Positions 46,706-58,673 of a stretch of DNA of 64,000 nt are shown piece by piece. Within the stretch, counting starts at the first letter, position 1. Each line of letters starts with the position of its first letter. The DNA is taken from positions 45,363 through 109,362 of the forward strand of contig MSJI02000930.1 in NCBI GenBank assembly GCA_001931905.2, read 5' to 3'. The stretch comes from Cladosporium sp. IMV 00045 (taxonomy: Eukaryota > Ascomycota > Dothideomycetes > Cladosporiales > Cladosporiaceae). The translations under genes were made by a program, and so were the position numbers. Under the pieces are notes generated by a model. It had not been told where the DNA came from and searched no databases. It was given only the letters and a program-made list of their open reading frames with translations.

Positions 46706-47099
46706 TCTATTCCACAAGAGTGTAGGCTCCCCGACGACATGGAACCAGCTGACCAAGGCACACATTGCCAACACGATTTCTATCTCAAAATAAAGATGAA
46801 AAGATTCCAAGCTCACCGGGTTGCTGAAATATGACGGATTCGGAGAAATGCAAGCCAGGGGGCCATTGTCGCTGAAACGACTAAACGCTCGATCTTCCAT
46901 ACTAACGGCGGCATATGATTGTTGGCCAGAATACTCTAGTCGCCGGAGAAGCTGCACGATGACTGTCTATCTTTAGCCCTTCCTAACCGCAGCATCTCAG
47001 CCGCAATTACTGTTTTGCAAAAATGAGGTCTGATCATCGCTCCCTTAGTTCTGATATGCGACATATCTTTTCCTTAATAGCGTTTTTGTGTTACCCAAG
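46706..47099. other. Intergenic region
   Basis: About 390 bp, AT-rich, without a supported gene. Confidence 0.5.
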
Positions 47100-48703
47100 A
47101 TGTCTTTGTATAGTATACTATGGCATCTTTTGCTCATTCGAATAGTAGATGCAGTGAGTTGCAACAACTCGTCGCTAATCTCATTGCCAATTACTAATGT
47201 CGAGCTCTCAAACGGCCACACGATGCGAGGTACACCTTTGTTAGTAGGCAGCCCTTCGCAGAACTTGTCGTTCCTAGCTCACAAGTAAGTTCATAGATAG
47301 AGTGAGCAAGCAAACTCGATCTAGCTAGCGCCGTTCACCGGTTACCTCAATAACAGCTAGGTGTACAATTCCAGTACCCCTTTCTGCTTCGATGACACTA
47401 CGAAGGCCCAGTGTTTGACCATACGTGGCGGTACCTACGATCCCTCTTCATTGACAACTGTTTCCACAAATCTTGATGTGGTCGCCGCAGGCGGTGATCC
47501 AAGCGATACACAGCGCACTATGGGAACACATATATGGTATAACGATCGGACGGCAGACAGATCTGCAGCATGGAACGCAACGTTTGTGGCCGGCTTCGAT
47601 TATGGGGAGATTTTCAATACGCAATTGGTCATTAGATTCGGATGTAACTCGACCTTATTGAACGCCCTGAAAGACGCAGGCAAGATCCCCTCGAGGACGT
47701 ACTCTTTTTGGTGGGGTCGTAACAGCGCTGCTCAATCGAATTTTATGGATGGTCAAATTGTCTTGGGTGGCTATGATGCAGTAAAGGTTGTAGGACCGAA
47801 TATGACTCAGAAATTGCAACCCTCGTCCGTAGGCTGCTAGTCAGGAATGTATCTTACTCTGACTAGAACGACCCTAGGGTTTCCAAATGAGATAGACGCG
47901 GACATGCTTGCCCCTTCGACCTTGTTAGCCTGCGTTCGCTTGGATTATCCAGCCATCTCTTCGCCTCGATATGATCCCTTCGTGGAAAACTTTAAAGCAT
48001 ACACAAGTATATCCCATAAGCAGAATACTAAAAGATTATTATGGTACGTCCCTGCGTACAGACTTGACGGATAGTGAGTGATATGCCCCCCCTGGATTGC
48101 TATTAGAATCTGACAAGCTGCAGTTACGGAGGATATTTAGCGATTGTCTTGGATCAAGGACTCGGTTTCACTAGCGCCAATGCTCTTCTTATCTTACCAA
48201 GTGAGTCCGCGGCTTCGCATAATGCATTTGAGCGGAACTCTTGAGCGCTCGGTATCCAACTGACGCTAATATTAAACATCAACATCAATGACGTCCCTCA
48301 TATCGGTCGGCCGTTTTTCTCAGCGGCTGTAGGCCTAGACTCGGAAACTTGGACTTTCTGGTAGGCGAATCAACCGGAGACATAGTACTTGTTGGAGTTT
48401 GGAAAGACTGCATCAGGCCTAGTGAATATTATCAAATGGAGACAACATCAATGACGCAGCTGATGCAGACGGTTCCGGCTCTTCATCCTTAATTCCGAGT
48501 GCTTCTACCGAAGCTGCGGCAGCATTAAGCAAGGGAGCGAGCGATGGTATTGCGATAGGAGCAGCATCTGGCGCAGGCTTAATAGCAGGAGCAATCGTCA
48601 TTGTCATACTGCGGCATCGGCGGCAAAAAGTACGCTCTGGCGGCGACAATACAGCTACGCTGACCGGATGTAGCGCTGAGTCGGACTGGCGGTTACCAAT
48701 CTA
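47100..48703 (+). pseudogene. Decayed aspartic-peptidase-like membrane protein
   Basis: A remnant of a fungal pepsin-like family with an N-terminal secretion signal (MSLYSILWHLLLIRIVDAVS), two-lobed pepsin-like body and a C-terminal membrane segment (IAIGAASGAGLIAGAIVIVI) followed by RHRR. Exon borders with GTAAGT and GTGAGT donors survive (47285, 48074, 48201). Three in-frame TAG codons interrupt it: 47358-47360 where the family has the Trp of NxWVYN, 47838-47840, and one after SETWTFW near 48,360. Each fits a C:G to T:A transition (TGG or CAG to TAG). The fourth exon junction near 48,205-48,290 is no longer clear. Fixed residues of the first catalytic Asp are not evident, so even the ancestor may have been non-catalytic. 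Confidence 0.7.
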
Positions 48704-49523
48704 GCATGAAAAGCCCGGAGACTCGGTACAAGAATTGTCGGCACTTCGCGTATACCAGTATGAGCTTCTCGTCAAGGAGAGGCCTCTTGAAGTTCCTGGA
48801 GATTCCTGAGATAATCGTCCGGTCGAGCTATCAGCGATGCAAACTCCGAGAAATCAGTCAGCTGTGTGGCACAGAGGCTGTCGCTGGGTGACAGCGACAT
48901 GGCAACAGCGTGTGTGACACCCGCCTGGCAGCCGCTTCGAAATCTTTGCCTAATTGTAGTCGTCCAAAGGACTGTATCTTTGAGGACTAGGGAGTCGTTC
49001 AGCGCTCGGCTATCGTTCGAACCATTTCAACGCGCAAGGGCGGGGAAACCCTGACCTGCAGGAGGGTCTGAGGAGAATGTAACGATGCCTGCGGTCATAT
49101 CGATGCGTCTTCCTTTTACATCTTCGATAAGTCGTCTGCGCTACTGCAGAGCGCAAAAACGCGATACAACGTTGGAGGTTGGTGCCAAGATAGTATGACG
49201 ATGATCTTCCGGATTTTTCCAAAAGGTTCTCCAGGTTGCCGAGCAGCGCGATGCCAGAGAGAGAAGGTCAGTATCAATTTGGAAGATTTTGCTTCGTGCT
49301 GTTCCATGCAACTCCACAACTCCGCATTTGAGGCCCTGGTCGACAAGATCTTTATCATGTCATTGTCGTCTCGCCAAGAGAAGTTGCAACTGGCTGCCTG
49401 CGGCTGAGCATCCGAACCAGATGGCCGAGGTGGGAATATGACATAGCGCTCTATATAATACACCGATCATGGCCATCAAGGTGAGAGGAGTAAGGGTGCT
49501 CTTTGTTTTACCCGCCAGCCATC
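48704..49523. promoter_or_regulatory. Intergenic region with TATA box of the M28 peptidase gene
   Basis: About 820 bp. A CTATATAATA element at about 49,451-49,460 lies some 65 bp before the peptidase ATG. Nothing else is supported. Confidence 0.55.
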
Positions 49524-51745
49524 ATGCGTTCTAGCACGTTGTTGGTCGCACCGTTTCTGGCTGCCTTTGTCAGCGGCTGTCAACGCGATCGTCACATTCA
49601 CACTACGAACATTTTCAAGAGGCAATCCTCGCCATTGGCAAACCGATCAGCCAATGAGCAGATTATCATTGACTCTTTTTCGAACGTCTCTATTTCGGAG
49701 TGGTCGTATTATTACACCCATGGCGACCACGTAGCTGGCCGGAACAAGAGTCAAGCCCAATGGACAGCCGATAAGTGGGAGGAGGCAGGCATTCCTTCGA
49801 GCCTCGCCGAGTACAATGTGTTCCTCAACTACCCCCTCAACAACTCTCTCTCTTTGACATACGCCAACGGCAGCACCTTCCATGCCGGTCTTGTCGAAGA
49901 CGTTTTGGAAGAGGATGAAACTACCACCTGGCCGAACCGCCTGCCTAGCTTTCACGGTTATTCAGCTACTGGAAGCGCCAGCGCAGAATACGTCTACGTT
50001 GGCCTGGGTACTCAGCGCGATTACCAGCGGCTGGTAGACCTTGGAGTCGAGCTCGAGGGCAAGGTCGCGTTGGCCAGATATGGTTCCATTTTCAGAGGCC
50101 TGAAGGTGAAGAACGCCCAAGATCAGGGCATGATCGCCTGCATTATCTACACCGACCCTGCCGAGGACGGAAACGTTACTGTTGAAAATGGCTACGAGGA
50201 GTACCCCAACGGCGGTGCCCGTAATCCATCTCAAGTCCAGAGAGGCAGCGTTCAGTTCCTATCAACTTACCCTGGTGACCCATCTACGCCTGGCTACCCA
50301 TCGAGAGAGAACTCTACGCGCGCCGACACTTCTGATGTGCTTCCGAGAATTCCCTCTATCCCAATTTCTGAGAAGGATGCTCGCCCGCTGATTGCTGCCC
50401 TCGAAGGCCACGGTGTGTCTGGCGAAGAAGTCAACCGCACTGGCTACGTGGGCGCCATTGAAGGCTCTTCTTACAGCTCTGGACCTGCACCAGGTGTCAA
50501 GCTGAACGTTCAGAACGAGATGGAGGAGGTATACACCCCCATCTGGAACGCCATTGGCGTGATCAACGGCACGAACCCAGATGAGACGGTCATAATTGGC
50601 AACCATCGCGATGCATGGATTATCGGTGGCGCTGCGGACCCAAACAGTGGCACCGCTGTCATCGTAGAGCTTGGCCGTGCTTTTGGCAAGCTCCTCGCTC
50701 AAGGGTGGAAGCCAAAGCGCAACATCGTTCTTGCTTCCTGGGACGCGGAGGAGTACGGCCTGGTGGGCTCCACTGAGTGGGTAGAGGAGTACATCCCTTG
50801 GCTCACCGGTACAGCCGTGTCGTATCTGAACATCGACATTGCTGCAAGCGGCCCCCACCCAATGATTGCTGCTACTCCAGAGCTCCACAAGGTTGCCACC
50901 GACACAATGAAGAAGATTTCTTGGCCGTTCACAAACAGAACCATGTACGATGTCTGGAACGAGGAGACCAACGGCACGGTCGAGGTTCTCGGAAGTGGCA
51001 GTGACTACACTGCCTTCGTGCACCGCGGCATCGGCTCGGTATGTATGATATCTTCAGTACGGCGACAAGAGACGTTGACAATGACACAGATTGACATGGG
51101 CTCTGACGGTGGACCTGGCGACCCTCTCTACCCTTACCACAGCAATTATGACTCCTACCACTGGATGTCCACTTTTGGTGACCCTGGCTTCCACCACCAC
51201 GAAGCCATGGGCGAGTACCTGTCTCTCCTCGCGTACAATCTGGCGACTGCTGAGCTGATCCCCTTCGATCTGCCCAACTACGCCGACCAGATGGACATGT
51301 ATTACGAGGAACTCAGCACTGTAATTAGCAGTGGCTCCGGCAACTTGAGCATCTCGGAATTGCGCGAAGCTATCGACACTTTCAGGTCACAGGCCAGCGA
51401 AGTTGTTGAGCTAGCTCAGCAGGCCGTCAGCAGCAACAACACTGAGTTGCTGCAGGTGGTCAACCATAAGTACAGAGACTTCCAGCGCGGATTCACCTCC
51501 CAGGGTGGTCTCAACGACAGAGAGTTTTATCAGCATACCATCTTTGCGCCTGGTATTGACACTGGTCAGTATCACAAGAAAAAAAACCTATTTGATCATG
51601 TACTGATTAGCATACAGGTTATGCGCCTGTGACTTTCCCTGGCATCACAGAGGCTGTTGATGCTGGCAACTATACCCTCGCCGAAGAATGGGTCAAGAAG
51701 ACGGCGGCAGCCATCAGGGTTGCTGGCAACATCATCAAGACTTAA
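49524..51745 (+). CDS. Secreted M28B metallopeptidase (glutamate carboxypeptidase II-like)
   Basis: Zinc aminopeptidase/carboxypeptidase related to GCPII and transferrin receptor. Three exons (49524-51038, 51090-51564, 51618-51745) give 705 aa. The signal peptide is MRSSTLLVAPFLAAFVSG. A protease-associated domain (about 140-290) precedes the catalytic domain and a dimerisation domain. The two-zinc site is complete: H361 (NHRDAW), D372 (ADPNSG), E409-E410 (DAEEYG), D438 (NIDIAAS) and H522 (YHSNYDSYHW). Many N-glycosylation sites (NVS, NKS, NGS, NGT) support secretion or vacuolar targeting. The first intron is 51 bp and has no in-frame stop, so unspliced transcript would add 17 residues near the active site. 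The start at 49524 places the signal peptide at the N-terminus; an upstream in-frame ATG is less likely. Confidence 0.93.
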
Positions 51746-52242
51746 TCTGGTTGGTGATTGTGAGATGCTTGAAGAAGATGATTGATGACCGACAAGGACT
51801 ATGGTAATCGCGGCGTTGTCGCGAGGCATTGCGGCAATGCAGGGACATGATGAATACGAATTGAGAGCGGTTTTCACCGACAAAGAAGATTATGTACATT
51901 GGTATAGTATGCTGGTCTGCAATGGGTCGATGTTCATCATCGGCCAAGCAAGTTTAGCCTGTCTCTATGAAGCCAGTCGATCACGCCATCTTGTAACAAT
52001 AGTTTCCATGTCCCACCTGCACGTTCAAACATGACTTCTGGCTCTCTACAGCAGCTGGTGTTCTTTACGTGGAGTTAATGCCCAATAACCGAGGCTAAGA
52101 CCTTATCATATTCCACTCCCTGCCATCGCCCAGCCAAAAACGCCGGTATCGCATATCTCATTTCATTGATTCGTTCTTCTAATATCCTTAAGCCCGCTGG
52201 AATTTGTAGACAACTAAAACAATCGATATCAAACCCATCAAA
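51746..52242. other. Intergenic region
   Basis: About 500 bp without a supported gene. Confidence 0.5.
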
Positions 52243-52720
52243 ATGCAATTAATCCGCGCCTCGCACAAGCCCAACACGGCCTCCAAGCAGCCCACGGAAA
52301 CCTTCACTGGCACGGTACACATGGACCCGATCTTCACGGCGGACGACTGCATGGGCAACAACGTCTGCTTCACACCAGGAGCACGCACGTTCTGGCACAC
52401 GCACGAGCGCGGTCAGATCCTCACTGTCACCATGGGCACGGGTTTCGTTTGCTCGAAAGGCGAAGCACCCCGGCGTTTGCAGGTCGGCGATATGGTCCAT
52501 GTGCCTGCGGGAGAGACGCATTGGCATGGTGCTACTGGGAGTACGGTCATGGCTCATACGGCGATTAGTTTGGGAAGTGAGTATATGATATTTTCGAAGG
52601 CTCCTCCTCAATGTGTTGAGTGTTCAGGACAGATTGTACTGACAAGGAGATACAGAGACCTCTTGGAAGGAAGAAGTGGAGCAGGCCGAATGTGAGAAGG
52701 CACATCAGAGTGCCGAATGA
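52243..52720 (+). CDS. Single-domain cupin protein
   Basis: Small cytosolic beta-barrel of the cupin-2 type, 132 aa in two exons (52243-52576, 52656-52720). Both cupin motifs are visible: GARTFWHTHERGQ (metal-binding His pair and Glu/Gln) and GDMVHVPAGETHWHGA (second His). The intron is 79 bp with GTGAGT donor. Similar proteins in bacteria and fungi often accompany carboxymuconolactone decarboxylases or aromatic catabolic genes; here a flavoprotein aromatic hydroxylase-like gene lies 592 bp downstream on the same strand. Substrate unknown. Confidence 0.85.
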
Positions 52721-53312
52721 GTCTTGAGGCAAAACCGATAGCAGCAATGTGTAATGATTCCTAATCTGCCGAAACCCAACAATATGATCTCGTGCGACAT
52801 TTAAACTCGCTTTCAGTCCTGCGAAAACTTGAATACCAGCATCTTGATGTTGGGTCGTCGGAGGAAACGCCGCTGACCTCATCGATTCTTGAAGTGGAGA
52901 CAGACGCTAGCGCCGTCAATACTCCGAGCCGAAGTCGCACTTTCATTTGTTTACCATCCTTCTTGATTCTTTCTCTTGATGACAGGAGAGGATCTGTTTT
53001 GCAATGGATGGACAGAGGCAGGTCCTGATGAGAACAGCCAAGCCAGTCTTCTGATTTTCGGGATGCTTCTGCCAAAGGGAAGATCCTGTACAAAGTCGCG
53101 GTCTATAGCTGCACTGCACATAAGACCGTCGGACATCTGCACGGATGATGCGTACAAGACTCCGACACCTTACCATACTCGATGCTGTGAGGTGTAGAAG
53201 ACCGTCCGAGACCTGATGCATACCTTGTAGGTTACACAAGCTCCTCTCCTTCCTCAAACTTCACGTTCGCCCTCCCAAGACTTCCTCCCACAACATTCTT
53301 GAACACCCCACA
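52721..53312. other. Intergenic region
   Basis: About 590 bp without a supported gene; holds the promoter of the flavoprotein gene. Confidence 0.5.
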
Positions 53313-54611
53313 ATGGGCTCGACAGCACCAGACCGCAAAATCAAGATCGCCATAGCTGGCGGAGGAATCGCAGGCCTTGCATTGGCCGCAGGACTCGCGA
53401 AGAAACCACATCTCGAAGTCCACGTCTACGAAGGCGTGCCTGAATACAAAGACGTCGGCGCCGGCCTTGCGCTGCATATGAACGCCATCAAAGCCATGAC
53501 GCTCATCGGACCGGAAGTGAAACAAATCTACTTCGACAAAGCACTCAGCCAAGGCGACGAAGAGACGGAGATGGTTACAGAAGTCATTCTGGGTGAGGGA
53601 CCGAACCAGGGAGAGCTTGTCGCGGAACTGGGAAGAGCAAAAGGAAGGAAAACTGTTGCACGTTCTGATCTCCTCGATGGTCTTCTTCAACTCGTGCCAA
53701 AGGAGTGCATTACATTCGGCAAGAAGCTCAACAGTATTTCTGAAGTGGACAATGGCGAGCACACAGTGCACCTTTCGTTCCAAGATGGCTCTTCCGCTCA
53801 AGCAGACTGCCTCATTGGTGCAGACGGTATTCACAGTCAGACACGCAAGTATGTCCTAGGGCCCGACCATCCCGCCACCGAGCCTGTAAACCATGACGGC
53901 TGGCAAATCTACCGTACCATGGTCACTGCTGAGGAAGCCCGAAAGCACATCAACGAGAAGTGGACACGCTGCGTTCCCATCCTACTCGGACCCAGAGGCC
54001 ACGTCAACTGCATTCCAGTGAACAAGGGCACGCGCCTCAGTGCTGGTGTTGCAGTACGAGGTGCCAAGTTCACCGACGGCGGTGCACCGCCCCTCGATCT
54101 AGCGTTGTACGCGAATTACAGCGAGGACGCCCGCAAGATCGTGAACATGGTTGCGCGAGATACGAGCGCATCCTGGACCGCTGCCGACCACGATCACGCG
54201 CCGTACTACCACAAGAGCAAAGTCGCCATGATGGGCGACGCAGCGCACGCATCGATGCCCTTCGCGGGCAATGGTGCCGCACAAGCTCTCGAAGACTCCG
54301 CCGTGCTCGACCACCTTTTCTCCGCCGTACACAAGCCCTCGCAGATCCCCGCCGCCTTTGAAGCCTACGACAACGTGAGAAGACCGCGCTCGCAAAAAGT
54401 GGTGGACCTGGCAAGGCAATTTGGGAGAATCTACGCGTACGCCGAAGACGGCATGCATGAGGATCCGACGCGGATGAAGCAGTTTTTCGCGGGTGCTGCG
54501 GCTTTTACGAATAACGCGGATTTGCAGAAGCAGAATGATGATGCGATGGATGTGTTCAAGGCAGCTTTGACGGGAAACGTCAACGCTGGTAGTGCGATTG
54601 AGGTCGTGTAG
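53313..54611 (+). CDS. FAD-dependent monooxygenase, salicylate-hydroxylase-like
   Basis: Group A flavoprotein hydroxylase using NAD(P)H and O2 on an aromatic or related ring. The 432-aa intronless protein has the FAD fold KIAIAGGGIAGLALA (residues 10-24), the DG motif CLIGADGIHS and the GD motif MMGDAAHASMPFAGNGAAQ, all intact. Length and motif spacing fit salicylate-hydroxylase-like enzymes found in fungal aromatic catabolism and in some secondary-metabolite clusters. There is no membrane segment. Together with the upstream cupin it may form a small catabolic pair; no other pathway gene is seen nearby. Confidence 0.88.
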   Translation: MGSTAPDRKIKIAIAGGGIAGLALAAGLAKKPHLEVHVYEGVPEYKDVGAGLALHMNAIKAMTLIGPEVKQIYFDKALSQGDEETEMVTEVILGEGPNQGELVAELGRAKGRKTVARSDLLDGLLQLVPKECITFGKKLNSISEVDNGEHTVHLSFQDGSSAQADCLIGADGIHSQTRKYVLGPDHPATEPVNHDGWQIYRTMVTAEEARKHINEKWTRCVPILLGPRGHVNCIPVNKGTRLSAGVAVRGAKFTDGGAPPLDLALYANYSEDARKIVNMVARDTSASWTAADHDHAPYYHKSKVAMMGDAAHASMPFAGNGAAQALEDSAVLDHLFSAVHKPSQIPAAFEAYDNVRRPRSQKVVDLARQFGRIYAYAEDGMHEDPTRMKQFFAGAAAFTNNADLQKQNDDAMDVFKAALTGNVNAGSAIEVV

Positions 54612-54660
54612 ATGCAGTAAATCACTACTCCTTGTCCTGGCTTTCAGAAGCTTGATTCTC

Positions 54661-55251
54661 CTATTCCCCCGTCTCCTCCACCACAGGCCATTCTTCCGGT
54701 CCGTCGTTTGCGTTCTCCCCAAACATCATTTTAGCCCATTGCAATGCTCGCTCCGTTGCCTCCTTCATACCATCGTCGCTCTCACCCCCTTCTCCAGCGT
54801 CTACCCAGGCAACTTTCAATTCGAAGAGCCCCGGTGGTATAAACTCTTCCCTAACGCCATCCACAGGTCCAGTCAGTGAGAGAGGGTCTAACCATAAATG
54901 CGAATCAACTTCGTGCGGAAATGTCGGATCAAGCTGTCCTGGCCCCGGAAATAGCTCAGTCTCGAAGTCAGGGAATGGTTGGAGAGGAGATGAGGATGTT
55001 GCGCTCGAGGATGACCCTTGAGTGGGTGGTTCAGAATATTCGGTATTCCATAAAGAGAATGGGTCGGCCATCACTTCTTGTGTAGGTGGATTGGGAAACT
55101 CGATCGTCAACAATGAAAATCGGTCGTCTAACTTAGGACTGATTCGAAGTTTGCTCCGGTCGATTCGTGCCGTGTTTGTTGCAGGCGAGAGAAAGCTTGC
55201 ACAGACTGTGAAGTACCTATTTCTGCTTTGGCTTCTGAAGCTAATAGTCAA
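54661..55251 (-). CDS. Hypothetical acidic protein
   Basis: A single-exon frame of up to 196 aa converging with the flavoprotein gene, whose stop is 50 bp away. The likely core starts at an internal Met (MADPFSLWNTEY) and is acidic, Pro/Ser-rich and ends in a helical stretch (EATERALQWAKMMFG) and EEWPVVEETGE. No domain is recognised and it could be a chance frame, but composition and the clean end near the neighbour gene favour a real gene. Confidence 0.4.
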   Translation of the reverse strand: MTISFRSQSRNRYFTVCASFLSPATNTARIDRSKLRISPKLDDRFSLLTIEFPNPPTQEVMADPFSLWNTEYSEPPTQGSSSSATSSSPLQPFPDFETELFPGPGQLDPTFPHEVDSHLWLDPLSLTGPVDGVREEFIPPGLFELKVAWVDAGEGGESDDGMKEATERALQWAKMMFGENANDGPEEWPVVEETGE

Positions 55252-55796
55252 CGATGCTTGTTGATGGTCAATGAAGCTTCTTATCGTGTCTCCTCATTGA
55301 ATGTAAAGCCGCCAAAGTGTCCAAATTACGCTCATCCTGCATGTGGAGCAGTAAACAAGGTACGAAAAGCCATGACATGTGAACAGGATGATTCTCAAAT
55401 GGCCACGCTCTCCAGCAATGAGATAAGATACATGAAGAATGGACGTGATCTTCAGCCGCATACGAAGGGGCAGGTAATGTACCTTTTGTCTGAACCTCCC
55501 CAGAACTGTTGTCTTGCAGAACCAATGGAAACCTCGCTAGCTGGATCCTATCAGTTGCCTCTTTTCACGCACATGCAAGCATCACCGGACCACCATCAGA
55601 GCTTAACCATGAGCTGCACAATGACATGCATGTCATACGAGGCTGACCAAGACTGAATCAAAGAGGATAAGGCGACAGAAAGACGAAGGAAACATACAAC
55701 AGGCAGCCTACCTTCGGAGGTGTTGCCAGATGGGCCCCCACTCTGATACTAGTCGCTCGCTTAGAGGCCCTGACCGTAGCTCAGCCACTGTGCGAA
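55252..55796. other. Left flank of the transposon
   Basis: About 540 bp of normal GC content with short unsupported frames. Composition stays normal right up to the transposon end. Confidence 0.5.
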
Positions 55797-55798
55797 TA

Positions 55799-55885
55799 CA
55801 ACCCCGTGATTAATCATCGCCTCGGCGGGGCTTTCCGCTTTTTGGTGACGCGTGTACCAAAACACGGAAAACCACGCTGATTATC
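55799..55885 (+). repeat. Left terminal inverted repeat
   Basis: 87 bp starting CAACCCCGTGATTAATC; it matches the reverse complement of the right repeat with about four differences, all transitions. Inside lies a palindromic block with arms TTTTGGT and ACCAAAA. Weaker similarity between the ends continues about 70 bp further inward. Confidence 0.93.
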
Positions 55886-56049
55886 CAATATCCACGCTCT
55901 TTAAATCGTGTTATCGCTTTTTTATAGTATAGCTAGATTATAGGTATTTTAAAGACTCTATCGTCGTATTCTAAAGCCTCCGCTATCGTCGTAGTTATAA
56001 TAAGGCTTACACTCTAGCCTCTTGATATCTTTCTATTAAAAGACCTTTT

Positions 56050-57009
56050 CAATTAATATGCTAGTAATAAAGCTATTACTCGTTAATTTGAGGTTAATCT
56101 ATCTTAGGTAAGGCGTTAGAAGCGTAATTTAAAGGTATATAGTAAGCCTTATCTACCTATATTACGTAGGCGTAGTAGGCTACTATTACTAATAGTCAAA
56201 TAGGAAGAGATAAGTTGTATATTCGTTAAGATAATACTCGTTAAGATATTAATACCTTATAGGTCTTACTCCTATATCTCGAAAAGAAGCTAATAGCCTA
56301 CTATAATAAGATTACCTATTTCTTTTTCAATCGCTTCGGAGTCTCTTTTAGCGACTTAGGGGTTAATAGGCTTTTAAAAAAGTTAAATTAGTTAAATAAA
56401 GTAGCTAAGAAAGCCGCCTTATAACGTAATAAGGAGCTCTAAGCATACTAGCATATAAAGAGGGTATACTAGCTTATAGATAGGCTAGTATTTATCGATA
56501 AGAGTGCTTATATACCTCAAATAGGTAATAGGAAGCGTAGCTAGAGTCCTATCAGCCTCCCTTATTATAATAAGGCCTATCTATCTCGAAGTAAGCGCTA
56601 GAGCGTACTACTAGCTATTATAATAGATAGCTATCTTTAAGACCTTCTAATTATTAAAAGTAGTATTACTATAGAAGCGTTTAAAGAGTAGTTTAAACTA
56701 AAGCTATTACTATAGCTTCTACCTAGCTAGATTATTATTATAGATAATATAGCGATCTACTATAATAACCGCCTATATGCCCTTTATATTAATTATAGCC
56801 TCTAGCTTAAATACCTACCTCCTTATTTACTAGATCTTAATCTAATCGAGTAGTCGTTGAATATATTAAAGGTGTAGGTCTAGAGGTATATTAACAAGGC
56901 GGCGATATTTAGAGGCTTTAGAGTATTTATAAGGTATACTATTGAGAGTATAAGAGTAGGTAGTATAGTTAGTTAGTTTAAAGAGAGTAGTTATATAGTT
57001 AAGAAGTAA
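56050..57009 (+). pseudogene. Decayed Tc1/mariner (IS630-type) transposase, DD34E
   Basis: Read in one frame ending at TAA 57,007-57,009, the sequence shows the DDE core despite about 16 in-frame stops, all TAG or TAA as expected from CAG/CAA to TAG/TAA mutation. First Asp in LVFIDKSAY (56,497), second Asp in IIIDNIAIYYN (56,743), Glu in LDLNLIEQS (56,848), with exactly 34 residues between the second Asp and the Glu. PPYLLDLN corresponds to the family PPYSPDLN. The C-terminal helices follow to the stop. The N-terminal helix-turn-helix region is too decayed to define the start, so 56,050 is approximate. Confidence 0.88.
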
Positions 57010-57453
57010 GAAGTTTAATATTTATAAAGCTCGTTTAGTTTAACTAAGCTAGCCAATTTATCGTAGTTCTATACTATAACTAATTAATAGATTTAGATAA
57101 TTTTTTATTTATTAGAATACCTATAGCTAGTACTATTATTTCTATTATAATATCTAATTAATTTGTTAATTAGTTATTATATAAGCCCTATGGCTATTTT
57201 AGTAAAAATTCGTCCCTATTTACGACCTCTATACGCTCTGCGTTCTAATTAGCTCTTATAGTTTTAGTAGTAGGCGAGTTACGCAGATTAAAGTAGTAGA
57301 GGTACTACTAGCTAATAACGTCTTTTACCTACTATTTAATAACTAATAGATTGATTTAAGCGATATTTAAACTTATAGTAGATCAAAATAATTATAATAG
57401 CCTTATAAACCGAATATCTAAAAGGTAGGAAGATAGCGTAAGAATACCTAAAA

Positions 57454-58450
57454 TCATAATAATATAGCTAGTCCTACTACTTAGCTAGCTAGTAACTATA
57501 GCTTAGCTGCCTTCTTTAGCTTCTTTTAATAGCTTCCTAGTAGGCCTATTACCATCTATTCTTTAATACTCGCAGCTCTTATTAATTTAAGATTATTACT
57601 GTTAATAATTAATAACTTTTTAGCTCGATCTAACGTAGAGGCCTCGCTATACCATACCTTTTAATCCTTATACTACTTAAAAAACTCCTCTATCTACTTG
57701 CGCGATAAACAATCCTATACTAACGACGACAATAGCTTAATAGGACTCGAAGTAGGCGCTTATTTAACGCCTCTAAAGCTAGCGATACCTATATTAAAGT
57801 AGATATTAATAGGGCTATACTACTCCTACTAGCGCTATATTTAATAGCCTTTCTTAGAGCCTTTGTTATACTCTTTCTATATCTATATCTACTACTATAT
57901 TAACGACGAGGGCTTATCGAACGTGAGTTTACTATCGATTATCGCCTCTACCTATATAGTTAAAGCTCTAGGATAGATAGGTAGGTAGTACGTAGGATTA
58001 TCGCGGCTAGCGTAGAAGTAGAAGCTACTATAACTATAGTATGCTTTCGACCTATACGACTACTTCTTAGTTAATTAGCTTATAGTATTACTAGCTTTAA
58101 ATTAACTAATACGCTCTAAGAGTAGCGCTTCTAATAAGTAGCTAGTAGCTATATTCTTTTAACGAAAAGTCTATTATAAGGCGATACTAGAGTTAGATAC
58201 GATAGCTATCGCCTTAATAGTAGGCTCTTTACGACTCTCGTCGTACTACGCCTATAAATAATCTATAAGAGCCTAATAATCGTTAAGAATACTAGGTATC
58301 TAGTTACTCTGAGCGCGGTTCCTATAGCTAGTAACTATACGCGTACGCCTAAGGAGATACTAGCTATTAGCCTTAAAGAAGGCTTATACCTAGCAATTAG
58401 ACGTATTAATCGCTGCTTAAGGCTACGTAGTATTAAAATAATAGCTAGTT
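57454..58450 (-). pseudogene. Decayed second reading frame of the transposon, function unknown
   Basis: On the minus strand one frame gives a protein-like sequence of roughly 330 codons interrupted by more than twenty stops, again only TAG or TAA, ending at TGA (57,454-57,456). Between stops the residues are varied and partly amphipathic (DESRKEPTIKAIAIVSNSS, DRAKKLLIINSNNLKLIRAA), with a Lys-rich helical C-terminus. I do not recognise a family. It faces the transposase gene tail to tail. The 5' limit is a guess. AT-rich composition can create false open frames, so this is less certain than the transposase. Confidence 0.45.
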
Positions 58451-58673
58451 TCAAGGATAGGCTCTTTCTAGTATACTACGCTCTATAGAGCATAATATAT
58501 CTATAGCTAAGGTAGTAAGAGTAATATAGGAGCCTCCTATTTAATAACCTCTAGTAAGGTATTACGTAGTATTAATTTAGTGCCTTTTACTAATAATCGA
58601 CGTATAGGTTTACGTACGCGTACGCGTACATAGCTAATAGCCTACTTTAGTGCTTTTAAGACGTTTTTATATT

